A DNA stretch of 64,000 bases from Vibrio sp. D404a. GTDB lineage: Bacteria > Pseudomonadota > Gammaproteobacteria > Enterobacterales > Vibrionaceae. The translations under genes were made by a program, and so were the position numbers. Every line of letters begins with the position of its first letter. Positions within the stretch are counted from its first letter, which is position 1. The stretch spans positions 1-64,000 of the forward strand of contig NZ_JAHGAJ010000026.1 in NCBI RefSeq assembly GCF_030248535.1. Direction: 5' to 3'. A model generated the notes under the pieces. That model saw nothing but the letters and a program-made list of their open reading frames with translations, was not told the DNA's origin and did no database searches. Below are positions 51,925 to 60,255 of the stretch, piece by piece.

Positions 51925-53814
51925 CTACTTAAAATTGTTGTTGGCTTGGTAACGGAACTTCAGGAAGTTCTGAGCATTACTTAGGATCTGGAACGCATCT
52001 TTTAAATTGCGGCGCTCAAAGTCCGATAGGTTCTCAGGCTCGATATTGTTGTCTGGTTCAATATTATTATCGACGTCCAGTGCTTGGTGGCGAATACGAA
52101 CCATAGAGATAAACTCCATCGCATCCTTCAGATCTTGAGCTCGCCCTTTCGGTAGGATACCCGCATCGATGATGTCATCTAGTCGTTCAAAAGAGTTCTT
52201 TGAGCGTGAGGCAACCGCGAGAGAGTGGACACGAATCAAATCGGCCAGTGGCGCCGTACCGCGTCGTTTAAGGTTGATGGAGTTATTATGACGACCATCT
52301 TTCTCCATCACGAAATCTTTGAAGAAACCAAGAGGTGGTGTACGGTTGAGCGCATTACGTGCCAAACACGCCAAGAAACGGTTGTTCTTACGCGAACGGC
52401 GAACAATAAAGCTGTTCAGCTGCTCAGCCCATTTCAATCGTCCATAAACACCATCTAGGTCGAAGAAGATCGAGGCATTAAGTAGCGCTTTCGGGTTTGG
52501 ATTATCAATCCAGTCAGCAAAGCACTCTTCCCACTCTGTGCGCGTCATACGCCAAGTTGGGTTGGTTGCCATGATGTCGCCAGTACAGTAGCTATAGCCA
52601 CACTGATCTAAACCATCACAAATGAACTTAGAGAAAGCCTCAAAGTAAGCGCCATGCTTGGCTTCGTTGTATGTGTCGTCGAGAATAATCGCGTTGTCTT
52701 GGTCGGTAACCAGTAACTGCTCATCACGGCCCATTGAGCCGAGAGCGAGGAAGCAGTAAGGGATAGGCGCGTGACCTAATGTCTCTTCTGCAAGTTCAAT
52801 GATACGCTGTTTGAAGCTTCGGCCAATTACCGACATTGCCGTTCCCACCATGTGAGCGTTGGCGTCTTCGTTGACCAAACGAACAAAGCTGTCTTTGACC
52901 TGTTCTGAGAGCACTTTAAGATCTTCAATGCTCTGTTGCTGGAAGATGCTGCTCACCAACAGTAATGAGTTTTGAGATTCGTAGCGGACAATGTCAGTCG
53001 CTTCGATAATACCGATTGGCTTCTTATCTTTAAGTACTGGCAGGTGGTGTACGTTGTAGCGAAGCATGGTCATCATGGCTTCGTATACGTAAGCGTTGTG
53101 GTCGAGAGAGATAACCTCTGGTGTCATTACGCTAGAGACTTCATCCGACGGATCAAGTCCTGCTGCAAGCACACGTGTACACAAGTCGCGGTCGGTGATG
53201 ATGCCGATCACGGGCGTTGAATCATCTTCATCGTCTTCAACAATATCTGGGTCGATAATCAGCAGTGAAGAGACATTATCTTCTGCCATCATGGTCGCTG
53301 CTTGTTGAATGGTGCGCGTTTTTTCGATCATCGGTGCATCGCTAGTCAGTAGCGTTTTTACCTTTGATGTCGTGAGATCGTTCGCGTCGCTGTTGTTTGA
53401 AATGGCTTGGCGCAGGCGGGCGTTATCTTCTACCTCTACAAAATCGGCGAACGAGTCGTAACCGTCGTAGAGTTCTTGAAAGATGGATTCTGGGATGCAG
53501 TACAGCAGGGTATCTTCGATGGCTTTGACTGGGAAGCGCACCTTGTTATTGGTTAGCAGACCCATTTGACCGAATAGGTCACCCTCATCTAAACGGTTAT
53601 AGAGTTCTCCTTTACGTCGATAAACCTCTACTTCGCCACTGCGTACCACGTATAAATCGTGGATTTGGTCGCCAAAGTGAATAATGGGCGTATCTTGACG
53701 GTAATAGGAGATTTCCACGCTGCTTGTGACTTTCGTCAGCATCTCTTCCGGTAATTCACTAAAAGGGGGATATTGCGCGAGGAAATTTTGAATCTCTAAT
53801 AACTCAGCATCCAT
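51925..53814 (-). CDS. DUF294 protein with cyclic-nucleotide-binding and CBS domains
   Basis: Encodes 629 residues from ATG 53814; an in-frame ATG at 53823 is an alternative. Domains in order: cyclic nucleotide-binding-like (about 15-120; IHFGDQIHDLYVVRSGEVEVYRRKGE, GDLFGQMGLLTNNKVRFPVKA), paired CBS (about 155-300; IIDPDIVEDD, MMTMLRYNVHHLPVLKDKKPIGIIEATDIV), and a DUF294 nucleotidyltransferase-like core with GSMGRDEQLLVTDQDNAII near 365, plus the C-terminal DUF294 helical part. It is a cytoplasmic signal-integrating protein; the substrate of the nucleotidyltransferase core is unknown. Cotranscribed with the DnaQ-like exonuclease. Confidence 0.92.
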   Translation of the reverse strand: MDAELLEIQNFLAQYPPFSELPEEMLTKVTSSVEISYYRQDTPIIHFGDQIHDLYVVRSGEVEVYRRKGELYNRLDEGDLFGQMGLLTNNKVRFPVKAIEDTLLYCIPESIFQELYDGYDSFADFVEVEDNARLRQAISNNSDANDLTTSKVKTLLTSDAPMIEKTRTIQQAATMMAEDNVSSLLIIDPDIVEDDEDDSTPVIGIITDRDLCTRVLAAGLDPSDEVSSVMTPEVISLDHNAYVYEAMMTMLRYNVHHLPVLKDKKPIGIIEATDIVRYESQNSLLLVSSIFQQQSIEDLKVLSEQVKDSFVRLVNEDANAHMVGTAMSVIGRSFKQRIIELAEETLGHAPIPYCFLALGSMGRDEQLLVTDQDNAIILDDTYNEAKHGAYFEAFSKFICDGLDQCGYSYCTGDIMATNPTWRMTRTEWEECFADWIDNPNPKALLNASIFFDLDGVYGRLKWAEQLNSFIVRRSRKNNRFLACLARNALNRTPPLGFFKDFVMEKDGRHNNSINLKRRGTAPLADLIRVHSLAVASRSKNSFERLDDIIDAGILPKGRAQDLKDAMEFISMVRIRHQALDVDNNIEPDNNIEPENLSDFERRNLKDAFQILSNAQNFLKFRYQANNNFK

Positions 53815-53962
53815 AATAATCATCCGTAAGTTAATATGATTTCATGGTACATCATTTGATAATTTTTTTCCGGGACAAATCATTCTGTGAGGTAAAACCT
53901 TTTTAAAGTCTTATGGATAGACTAACCTTTGATTTAAAGAAAAAGTGTTAAGGAAGAGTTAA

Positions 53963-54604
53963 ATGTCGATATGGAAGCTGGGCTTAATCTCTGTATGTAC
54001 TGCTTTCTCTGCAGGCGCTATGGCTGAAGATAGAGAATCAACCATTCTCGATTATAACTACGTTTCAGCCTCGGTTTATTCGGGCAGCTTAAATGAAGAT
54101 GCTGGGGGGAATAATAACGCCTCCGTGTTTGGCTTGGATGTAAGCTATGAAATGACGGACCAGTGGTTGCTGATTGGTGATTATACTGCACGTTTTATTC
54201 ACCCAGATGAGAGTACTACGCGTATTGATACCCTCATGGGAGGCGCGGGTTATCGTTTTAATATCCGCCAAGATCTTGATGTCGTCGCTTCTTATTTGTT
54301 AGGGGTAACGAAAGGGGAAATCGAGCTCAATTCAAATAATAAAACCCTTGAATCGGATACTGAATTTATTCATGGCGGTAAGGTTGAGCTGAACTACGGC
54401 TTTGCTAAACGTTGGGTTGCCAATGGCAGTATTCAAGCCAATCGAAGCGACCTGTTTGATGAAGAGATTTACCACCTAGGATTACGTTATAAGGTGACGT
54501 CTAAGTTCTCAATTGAAGGGGCATATCAGCACCGAGACGGTGAAAGTGATGGTGCCGGGGAGCGTACCAACGAACTGGGTTTAGAGTTTAGATTGGAGTA
54601 CTAG
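53963..54604 (+). CDS. Outer membrane beta-barrel protein
   Basis: Encodes 213 residues. Signal peptide MSIWKLGLISVCTAFSAGAMA, cleaved before EDREST. The mature protein has strand-like alternation (NYVSASVYSGSLNEDAGGNNNASVFGLDVSYEMTDQWLLIGDYTARF), and it ends in Tyr (LGLEFRLEY), a typical last barrel strand. About eight strands are expected. No family beyond a general OmpA-like/opacity barrel can be named. It is a single gene facing aspC, with a shared terminator. Confidence 0.8.
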   Translation: MSIWKLGLISVCTAFSAGAMAEDRESTILDYNYVSASVYSGSLNEDAGGNNNASVFGLDVSYEMTDQWLLIGDYTARFIHPDESTTRIDTLMGGAGYRFNIRQDLDVVASYLLGVTKGEIELNSNNKTLESDTEFIHGGKVELNYGFAKRWVANGSIQANRSDLFDEEIYHLGLRYKVTSKFSIEGAYQHRDGESDGAGERTNELGLEFRLEY

Positions 54605-54683
54605 CGGGCTAAAAACGCTAACAAATCGACGTCTCATGTCGGTTGATGTATCGAAACGATAGAAAACACAATCATTCAATAAC

Positions 54684-54712
54684 AAAAAAGCCAGCAGAAA
54701 GCTGGCTTTTTC
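54684..54712. terminator. Bidirectional terminator
   Basis: AAAAAGCCAGC, loop AGAAA, GCTGGCTTTTT between the converging outer membrane protein gene and aspC. Confidence 0.9.
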
Positions 54713-54727
54713 TACATTCGACGTCAC

Positions 54728-55918
54728 TTATAGTACCGCTGCGATGCCTTTGCATAGTGGTAGCATGTTTGACTTAGTCATACCTGCAACACTGATACGG
54801 CCAGAGCCAACAATGTAGATCGCAAACTCTTCTTTTAGGCGGTTTACTTGCTCTTTAGATAGACCAGAGAAAGAGAACATGCCGTTTTGACGTTCGATGA
54901 ACGTGAAGTCAGCGTCAACACCTTGCTCTTTAAGCGTCGATACGAACAGTTCGCGCATCTCTTGGATACGGTCACGCATTTCTGCTACTTCAGCTTCCCA
55001 CTCTGCACGCAGTTCAGCATCGCCTAGGATGTGAGTTACAACAGCACTGCCGTGCGCTGGTGGGTTAGAGTAGATAGAACGGATGATGCTCTTAACTTGA
55101 GAGAAGGCTGTGTTTGCAACGTCTGCAGATTCTGCAACCAGAGTAAATGCGCCAACACGCTCGTTATACAAGCCAAAGTTCTTAGAGAACGAGCTCGCGA
55201 CTAGGATCTCTTTGTTGTACTTAGCGAAAGTACGAAGACCAGCAGCATCTTCTTCAACGCCTTTAGCAAAACCTTGGTAAGCGAAGTCGAATAGTGGAAG
55301 AAGTTTCTTCTCAGCAACCAGCTTAGCCAGCACTTCCCACTCTTCTGCTGTTGGATCGATGCCTGTTGGGTTGTGGCAGCAGCCGTGCAGTAGAACGATA
55401 TCGCCTTCAGAGGCTTTCTCTAGGTCAGCAACCATGCCTGCGAAATCTTTGTCTTTAGTCTCTGCGTTGTAGTAGCTGTATTGAGCCGTTTCAATACCAG
55501 CAGCAGAGAAAACACCGTTGTGGTTAGCCCACGTTGGGTTACTGATCCAGATCTTCACGTCGCCAAGTTGACGCTTGATGAATTCACCAGCAACACGTAG
55601 AGCACCAGTACCACCTGGAGCTTGTGCCGTTTTAGCACGTTGAGAAGTTACGATCTCAGCGTCAGCACCGAATAGTAGTTTCTGTACCGCTAGGCCGTAC
55701 TCAGCAGTACCTTCAATTGTTAGGTAAGATTTAGTTTTCTCGTTTTCTAGAAGAGCTGCTTCCGCTTTTTTTACGGTTTTTAAAACTGGCGTTTGGCCAT
55801 CTTCATTTTTGTAAATACCAACACCAAGGTTGATTTTTTCTGCGCGAGCGTCTTTTTTAAACTCTTCAGTCAGGCCGAGAATAGGGTCTGCTGGGGCAGC
55901 GAGTACTTTTTCAAACAT
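54728..55918 (-). CDS. aspC: Aspartate aminotransferase
   Basis: Encodes 396 residues (E. coli AspC also 396). The start at 55918 gives MFEKVLAAPADPILGLTEEFKKD. PLP lysine K246 in VASSFSKNFGLYNERVGAF, and SNPTWANHNGVFSAAG and CCHNPTGIDPT are family signatures. It interconverts aspartate and oxaloacetate with glutamate/2-oxoglutarate and can also transaminate aromatic amino acids. Single gene. Confidence 0.95.
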   Translation of the reverse strand: MFEKVLAAPADPILGLTEEFKKDARAEKINLGVGIYKNEDGQTPVLKTVKKAEAALLENEKTKSYLTIEGTAEYGLAVQKLLFGADAEIVTSQRAKTAQAPGGTGALRVAGEFIKRQLGDVKIWISNPTWANHNGVFSAAGIETAQYSYYNAETKDKDFAGMVADLEKASEGDIVLLHGCCHNPTGIDPTAEEWEVLAKLVAEKKLLPLFDFAYQGFAKGVEEDAAGLRTFAKYNKEILVASSFSKNFGLYNERVGAFTLVAESADVANTAFSQVKSIIRSIYSNPPAHGSAVVTHILGDAELRAEWEAEVAEMRDRIQEMRELFVSTLKEQGVDADFTFIERQNGMFSFSGLSKEQVNRLKEEFAIYIVGSGRISVAGMTKSNMLPLCKGIAAVL

Positions 55919-56143
55919 AATCTTCATCCATGTCAATTGAGAGGGGATAGTATCTAGTGGTATTTATACCTGTATGAAATTTTGAAGACAATACGAATTG
56001 GGTAGAAAGAGGAAAAAAAATCTATTTCGTTTGAATTTATGAGTAAAGCACGAATATATCTAATAAAACACCCTACGGATAAACCAATAGGGTGTAAGAA
56101 ATTAGTGTGTTTTGTCTTAATAGCGAAGCGTCTGGTGGGGACG

Positions 56144-57646
56144 TTAAGCGGGTTGTAAAGTGAAGTTTTCTCGCTCTAACTCATTGATATCCTGCTTTCC
56201 ATCTTTATGAGTTGCAGCTATTGCAACAAATTTCTGTTCTACGGCTAAGAAGGCTTCCACAACATCGGGGTCAAAATGTTCCCCCTTGCCCTCAATAATG
56301 ATGCTTTTTGCTTTATCGTGGCTAAACGCTGGCTTGTAAACACGTTTAGAGATTAATGCGTCATACACATCAGCCAGTGCCATCAAGCGGCCAGACAGAG
56401 GGATGTTTTCACCCGCGAGTTGGTTGGGGTAACCGCTGCCATTCCATTTTTCATGGTGGGTTAGAGATATCTCTTTTGCAACTCTTAGGAATGAGCTGCT
56501 ACCAAGTTGACCTTCGGCAATAGACAGCGCCTCAGCACCTATCTCTGGGTGCTTTTTCATGATGTCGAACTCTTCATCGGTCAGTTTACCTGGCTTTAGC
56601 AGCACGTTGTCAGGCACGCCGACTTTTCCAACATCGTGCAACGGGGCCGATTTGTACAGTAGCTCTATGTATTCTGGTGTGAGTAGAGACGCGTGTTTCG
56701 ATGACAAACTCATCTGTTCGGCTAAGGCTTTGACATACTCTTGTGTTCGTAAAATATGCGCGCCTGTTTCGTTATCGCGAGATTCTGCTAAAGCAGACAA
56801 GCTCACAATTGCGACGTCGCGGGTGGTTTTTACCTCTTGCTGAACCGATTGAAGACTGTCGAGCATGTCATTGGTGAGTGATGCCATAGAGCCAAGCTCA
56901 TCATGGTTGAAAACAGGCAGGCGAGATTGAATATTCCCTCTGGTGACTTCAACCAGTGCGCATTCGTGACTCAATAGAATTTTCTTAATCAGCTTGCTCC
57001 ACATCGTCATGATCACTACAGCGTAACCGCCCAAAACAAGCGATAGGTAAGCAAACTCTTTCATGATACTGATCTTGCCACTGCCATCTAAGATGCGTTC
57101 TGGATTGTGCTCAAGCCAGAACACATCCTTTATTGCTACCATGCTGAGCATTAAGGTTAACGAGGTCAGTAAAATCAACACTAAACCAATCAATTGCTTA
57201 ACCAATGACTGACGAACGCCACTTAATTCAATGCTGTTAGCGCCTTGAGTTTGGTAGCTATCCATCTGTTTTAACTTTGAATCTAATTCAAGAATACTGC
57301 CCGTGAAAAAGCCAAACAAAGCAAGCCCAAACAGTACCTTGAGGTTGCTGTCTAATGGGAAGTCGTAACTCAGGTTGTAATACGTCGCGAGAGGTACACT
57401 GAAAGCGAAAAACAGCGTGGTATCGAGCTTGATGTACTCGCTTTTTTGAAAAGTAGCCCAGCGCGTTGCGATTTGAAGGCGTATGAAGAGTAGAGCTGCA
57501 AAAACCAGTCCTACATGAGTTAGGGTTTCGATTGCTGTGAGTGTTTCAAGCATTGGGCAGACACGGCTGCCGTAGGTTCCAAACAGCAAGCCCGCAAGAA
57601 GGTAGAGTTTCGCGGTTAGGTTAGCATTGTAGTGCGAAGAATCCAT
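56144..57646 (-). CDS. HD-GYP domain protein (c-di-GMP phosphodiesterase)
   Basis: Encodes 500 residues. Six or so membrane segments lie in the first 225 residues (15-30, 40-58, 76-92, 102-118, 150-172, 198-218), with no obvious periplasmic domain. A HAMP-like stretch (VEVTRGNIQSRLPVFNHDELGSM) connects to the HD-GYP domain: HD at 337-338 in LHDVGKVGVPDNVLLKPGKL, HHEKWNGSGYP at about 397-407. All metal ligands appear intact. It probably hydrolyses c-di-GMP to pGpG or GMP, opposing the GGDEF protein found earlier. AAGGA precedes the ATG. Confidence 0.93.
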   Translation of the reverse strand: MDSSHYNANLTAKLYLLAGLLFGTYGSRVCPMLETLTAIETLTHVGLVFAALLFIRLQIATRWATFQKSEYIKLDTTLFFAFSVPLATYYNLSYDFPLDSNLKVLFGLALFGFFTGSILELDSKLKQMDSYQTQGANSIELSGVRQSLVKQLIGLVLILLTSLTLMLSMVAIKDVFWLEHNPERILDGSGKISIMKEFAYLSLVLGGYAVVIMTMWSKLIKKILLSHECALVEVTRGNIQSRLPVFNHDELGSMASLTNDMLDSLQSVQQEVKTTRDVAIVSLSALAESRDNETGAHILRTQEYVKALAEQMSLSSKHASLLTPEYIELLYKSAPLHDVGKVGVPDNVLLKPGKLTDEEFDIMKKHPEIGAEALSIAEGQLGSSSFLRVAKEISLTHHEKWNGSGYPNQLAGENIPLSGRLMALADVYDALISKRVYKPAFSHDKAKSIIIEGKGEHFDPDVVEAFLAVEQKFVAIAATHKDGKQDINELERENFTLQPA

Positions 57647-57931
57647 CGATTAATCCTTGTTATTATCCTAGTCTGCTTCCATGACTCTTTATTAGAACGA
57701 GGCAGGCAAAAAAACATTTCTTAATAATTATTATTTTGTATGGATTTTGACGATTCTATCGGTGAGGGGCGAGAATTGATAGAGCTAAGTGAACATATTG
57801 AGTGATTTGTTAAATGAAACGTTTGCTTTTGGAAAGTCGGTTAAAGTGAGGTGAGCCAGTAAAGGTGAGACGGGGAGAGGAACGGTTCACTGGCAAATTT
57901 GGCTTCACCAGTGAACGTATAATGAGCGGTT

Positions 57932-58231
57932 CTATTTCTTCAAGTTGATCTCAGCTTCTACTGAACCCGCTTCAATTTCTGGGTGTGAAGCAAGCTTATC
58001 TGCAGCCCATTGGTTGATGTGTTTTAGGATTGCCGATACTGCATGTTTTTCAGTTGCAGGTTGGTCATCGACAAGATCGAGTTTCTCTTTTGGGTGCGAG
58101 CCAGTCGCATCTTCAGCGATGTGCAGCCAATCTGGGTGCCAGTAATAAGGCTGACCACTCGGCGTTGTCCAACTGTGGACACCATTTGATTCACCTTTGT
58201 ACTCTAAGTGTTCTGCTTCTATCTTTTTCAT
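57932..58231 (-). CDS. Hypothetical small protein
   Basis: Encodes 99 residues. It is soluble, hydrophilic and rich in Glu, His and Lys, with WTTPSGQPYYWHPDWLHIAED near residues 21-41 and no signal peptide. I do not recognise the family. A near-perfect inverted repeat (GTTCACTGG..CCAGTGAAC, 57885-57916) lies right after its end but has no T run. It is divergent from the MocR gene, and the CRP-like site at 58328 lies between them. The ATG has a GAGACC-type weak ribosome binding site. Confidence 0.65.
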   Translation of the reverse strand: MKKIEAEHLEYKGESNGVHSWTTPSGQPYYWHPDWLHIAEDATGSHPKEKLDLVDDQPATEKHAVSAILKHINQWAADKLASHPEIEAGSVEAEINLKK

Positions 58232-58327
58232 TATGGTCTCGCATTGTTATTGTGAACATCTGTATAAGTTTAGAGCGATCTAGATTTATCGCTATGCATC
58301 AAAGTTAGCAGAGCACGTCAGTAGTTC

Positions 58328-58343
58328 TGTGAAGTTTTTCACA
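58328..58343. promoter_or_regulatory. CRP binding site
   Basis: TGTGAAGTTTTTCACA matches TGTGA-N6-TCACA in all ten positions. It lies 100 bases upstream of the MocR gene and about 100 bases upstream of the small gene on the opposite strand, so either or both could be under CRP control. Confidence 0.65.
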
Positions 58344-58442
58344 CAATTATATAAATGATGTTTAATCAGTGGGATAGCTATAATCTAAGCCCATGTTAAT
58401 GCTAGAGTATTGGGTTTATTGATTCTTTAGGTACTAGAGTTT

Positions 58443-59849
58443 ATGGCACGTTACGAAGAGCTGGCAAAGGACATTCGCACTCAGATAGCCAATAATACTT
58501 GGCGATCTGGCGAGAAGATCCCGTCAGTTCGTATGAGTTGTCGTAACTATAAAGTCAGCAATAGCACTGTTCTACAAGCCTACCAGTTGTTAGAGAGCGA
58601 GGGCTGGATCATCGCTAAGCCGCAGTCCGGCTATTTTGTTGCACCGAAAATTGAGACGTTAGTAACTCTGCCTGAAGCTTCAGAGCCTAAGCGAGCCATC
58701 AATGATCGATTGTTCGATTTCCTGACCTCGAGCTCAGCAGAGGGCGTGGTGCCATTTGGTTCTGCCTTTCCCGACCCTGACCTATTTCCGCTGCCTGTGT
58801 TGACGAGAAACCTCGCCAGTGCAGGTCGCAAGATGACTGGCGCCAGTGTTATCAATAACCTGCCACCCGGGAGTGAATCTCTAAGGCGTCAGATTGCACA
58901 GCGTTATCTTCAACAAGGTATCGCTGTAAGCCATCAAGATATCGTGATCACCTCTGGCGCAATGGAAGCGCTCAATCTAAGTTTACAAACCGTCACTAAG
59001 CCCGGTGATACCGTTGTGATTGAAGCGCCAGCTTTCTACGGAGCATTGCAGGCCGTGGAACGATTGGGCCTGAATGCGATTGAAGTCGAGGTTTGCCCAA
59101 AGCAGGGGCTGAATATTGAAGCATTTAGGCAGGTGCTCAATGACCATGACGTTAAAGCGTGCTGGCTGATGACTACCTTCCAAAACCCGACGGGTACTTG
59201 TCTATCAGAGCAGAGCAAGCAAGAGGTTACGTCTATTGCTCGTGAGTATCAGACATTGATCATTGAAGATGATGTCTATGCGGATCTCTATTACGAAGGG
59301 GAAAAGCCTAAACCGCTCAAGGCTTATGATACTGACGACTCGGTATTGCTATGTGGTTCTTACTCCAAGAGTCTATGCCCCGGTTATCGAGTTGGTTGGG
59401 TGGTTAATGCCCGTTATCACAATCAGATTCAAAAACAGCAATTGCTGTCTACTTTATCGAGTAGCGCACCTGTCCAACTTGGGGTCGCACACTTTTTGAC
59501 GCACGAGAGCTACGACAACCACCTACGCAAGCTACGTAAGCATCTACAAGCAAGAAAACAGGGCTTTATTGATGCGATACGAGAACACTTCCCGACCTCG
59601 ATTGAATTGGAAGAGCCACAAGGAGGGTACTTCATCTGGGTTCGTTTTCCAGAATCATTTGATAGCCATAAGCTGTATAAACTGGCGATGGAGCAGGGGA
59701 TCAGTATTGCTTCGGGTGATCTGTTTAGTGATAGCCAGCAAGTGTCTCATGCGATTCGACTCAACTTTTCTCATGAATTTACTCCTGAGCGAGAGTCTGC
59801 ATTGAAAACGGTAGGGAAGTTGGCTCATCAACTGTCGAGGCGGTCATAA
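58443..59849 (+). CDS. MocR/GntR-family regulator with aminotransferase domain
   Basis: Encodes 468 residues. An N-terminal GntR winged helix (MARYEELAKDIRTQIANNTWRSGEKIPSVRMSCRNYKVSNSTVLQAYQLLESEGWIIAKPQSGYF, about 1-65) joins a fold-type I aminotransferase domain (about 100-460) with TFQNPTGTC and PLP lysine K309 in GSYSKSLCPGYRVGW. MocR proteins sense PLP or amino-acid-derived ligands and bind direct repeats in DNA. A pair of 12 bp direct repeats lies just past its end (59865-59900), before a small membrane protein gene; these may be its targets. Confidence 0.93.
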   Translation: MARYEELAKDIRTQIANNTWRSGEKIPSVRMSCRNYKVSNSTVLQAYQLLESEGWIIAKPQSGYFVAPKIETLVTLPEASEPKRAINDRLFDFLTSSSAEGVVPFGSAFPDPDLFPLPVLTRNLASAGRKMTGASVINNLPPGSESLRRQIAQRYLQQGIAVSHQDIVITSGAMEALNLSLQTVTKPGDTVVIEAPAFYGALQAVERLGLNAIEVEVCPKQGLNIEAFRQVLNDHDVKACWLMTTFQNPTGTCLSEQSKQEVTSIAREYQTLIIEDDVYADLYYEGEKPKPLKAYDTDDSVLLCGSYSKSLCPGYRVGWVVNARYHNQIQKQQLLSTLSSSAPVQLGVAHFLTHESYDNHLRKLRKHLQARKQGFIDAIREHFPTSIELEEPQGGYFIWVRFPESFDSHKLYKLAMEQGISIASGDLFSDSQQVSHAIRLNFSHEFTPERESALKTVGKLAHQLSRRS

Positions 59850-59864
59850 GGTTGCGTTTTCAGA

Positions 59865-59900
59865 AACTGTACGCCTCGAATCACGCATAACTGTACGCCT
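59865..59900. promoter_or_regulatory. 12 bp direct repeat, candidate MocR operator
   Basis: AACTGTACGCCT occurs twice without mismatch at 59865-59876 and 59889-59900 (24 bases from start to start). It is located between the MocR gene and the 68-residue membrane protein gene, 57 bases before the latter's ATG. MocR proteins typically bind two direct repeats about two helical turns apart, so this is a plausible operator. Confidence 0.55.
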
Positions 59901-59956
59901 TTCAACAACATAATCTGTGATTGAATAACGGTAGACCAAATATTGGAGAAACCGTT

Positions 59957-60163
59957 ATGTTGAAATCCCCAGCCGGTAATGAACTTAAGCTCATCTTAGT
60001 CGCGATTTTTTGTGCCGTTTTATTGATCTTCGGGCATGTCCTGCTCGCTAAAGCCTTTGCTGACATGGCATGGACTGAATACACCACAGCTGCTATTCCC
60101 TTTGTTCTGTTTGGTATCTGCGCGTTGGCGATTCGCTATGCGGAAAAGCAAGATCAAAGTTAA
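59957..60163 (+). CDS. Small two-helix membrane protein
   Basis: Encodes 68 residues. The start at 59957 is chosen because GGAGAA lies seven bases upstream; the longer frame from 59921 uses TTG. Two membrane segments are seen: LKLILVAIFCAVLLIFGHVLLA (about 11-32) and AAIPFVLFGICALAIRYA (about 45-62), separated by a short loop (KAFADMAWTEYTT), and the C-terminus is KQDQS. I do not recognise the family. The gene sits behind the MocR regulator and its direct repeats, so the two may form a regulatory pair. The terminator at 60195 follows. Confidence 0.7.
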   Translation: MLKSPAGNELKLILVAIFCAVLLIFGHVLLAKAFADMAWTEYTTAAIPFVLFGICALAIRYAEKQDQS

Positions 60164-60194
60164 TATCTTTATACTCCTATATATCCCCCATAAA

Positions 60195-60220
60195 AAAACC
60201 TCCGCAATTGCGGAGGTTTT
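60195..60220. terminator. Bidirectional terminator
   Basis: AAAACCTCCGC, loop AATT, GCGGAGGTTTT between the converging small membrane protein gene and asnS. Confidence 0.9.
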
Positions 60221-60255
60221 TGTTTTCTTTCTTTTAATTCTAGCTAAATGCGGAA

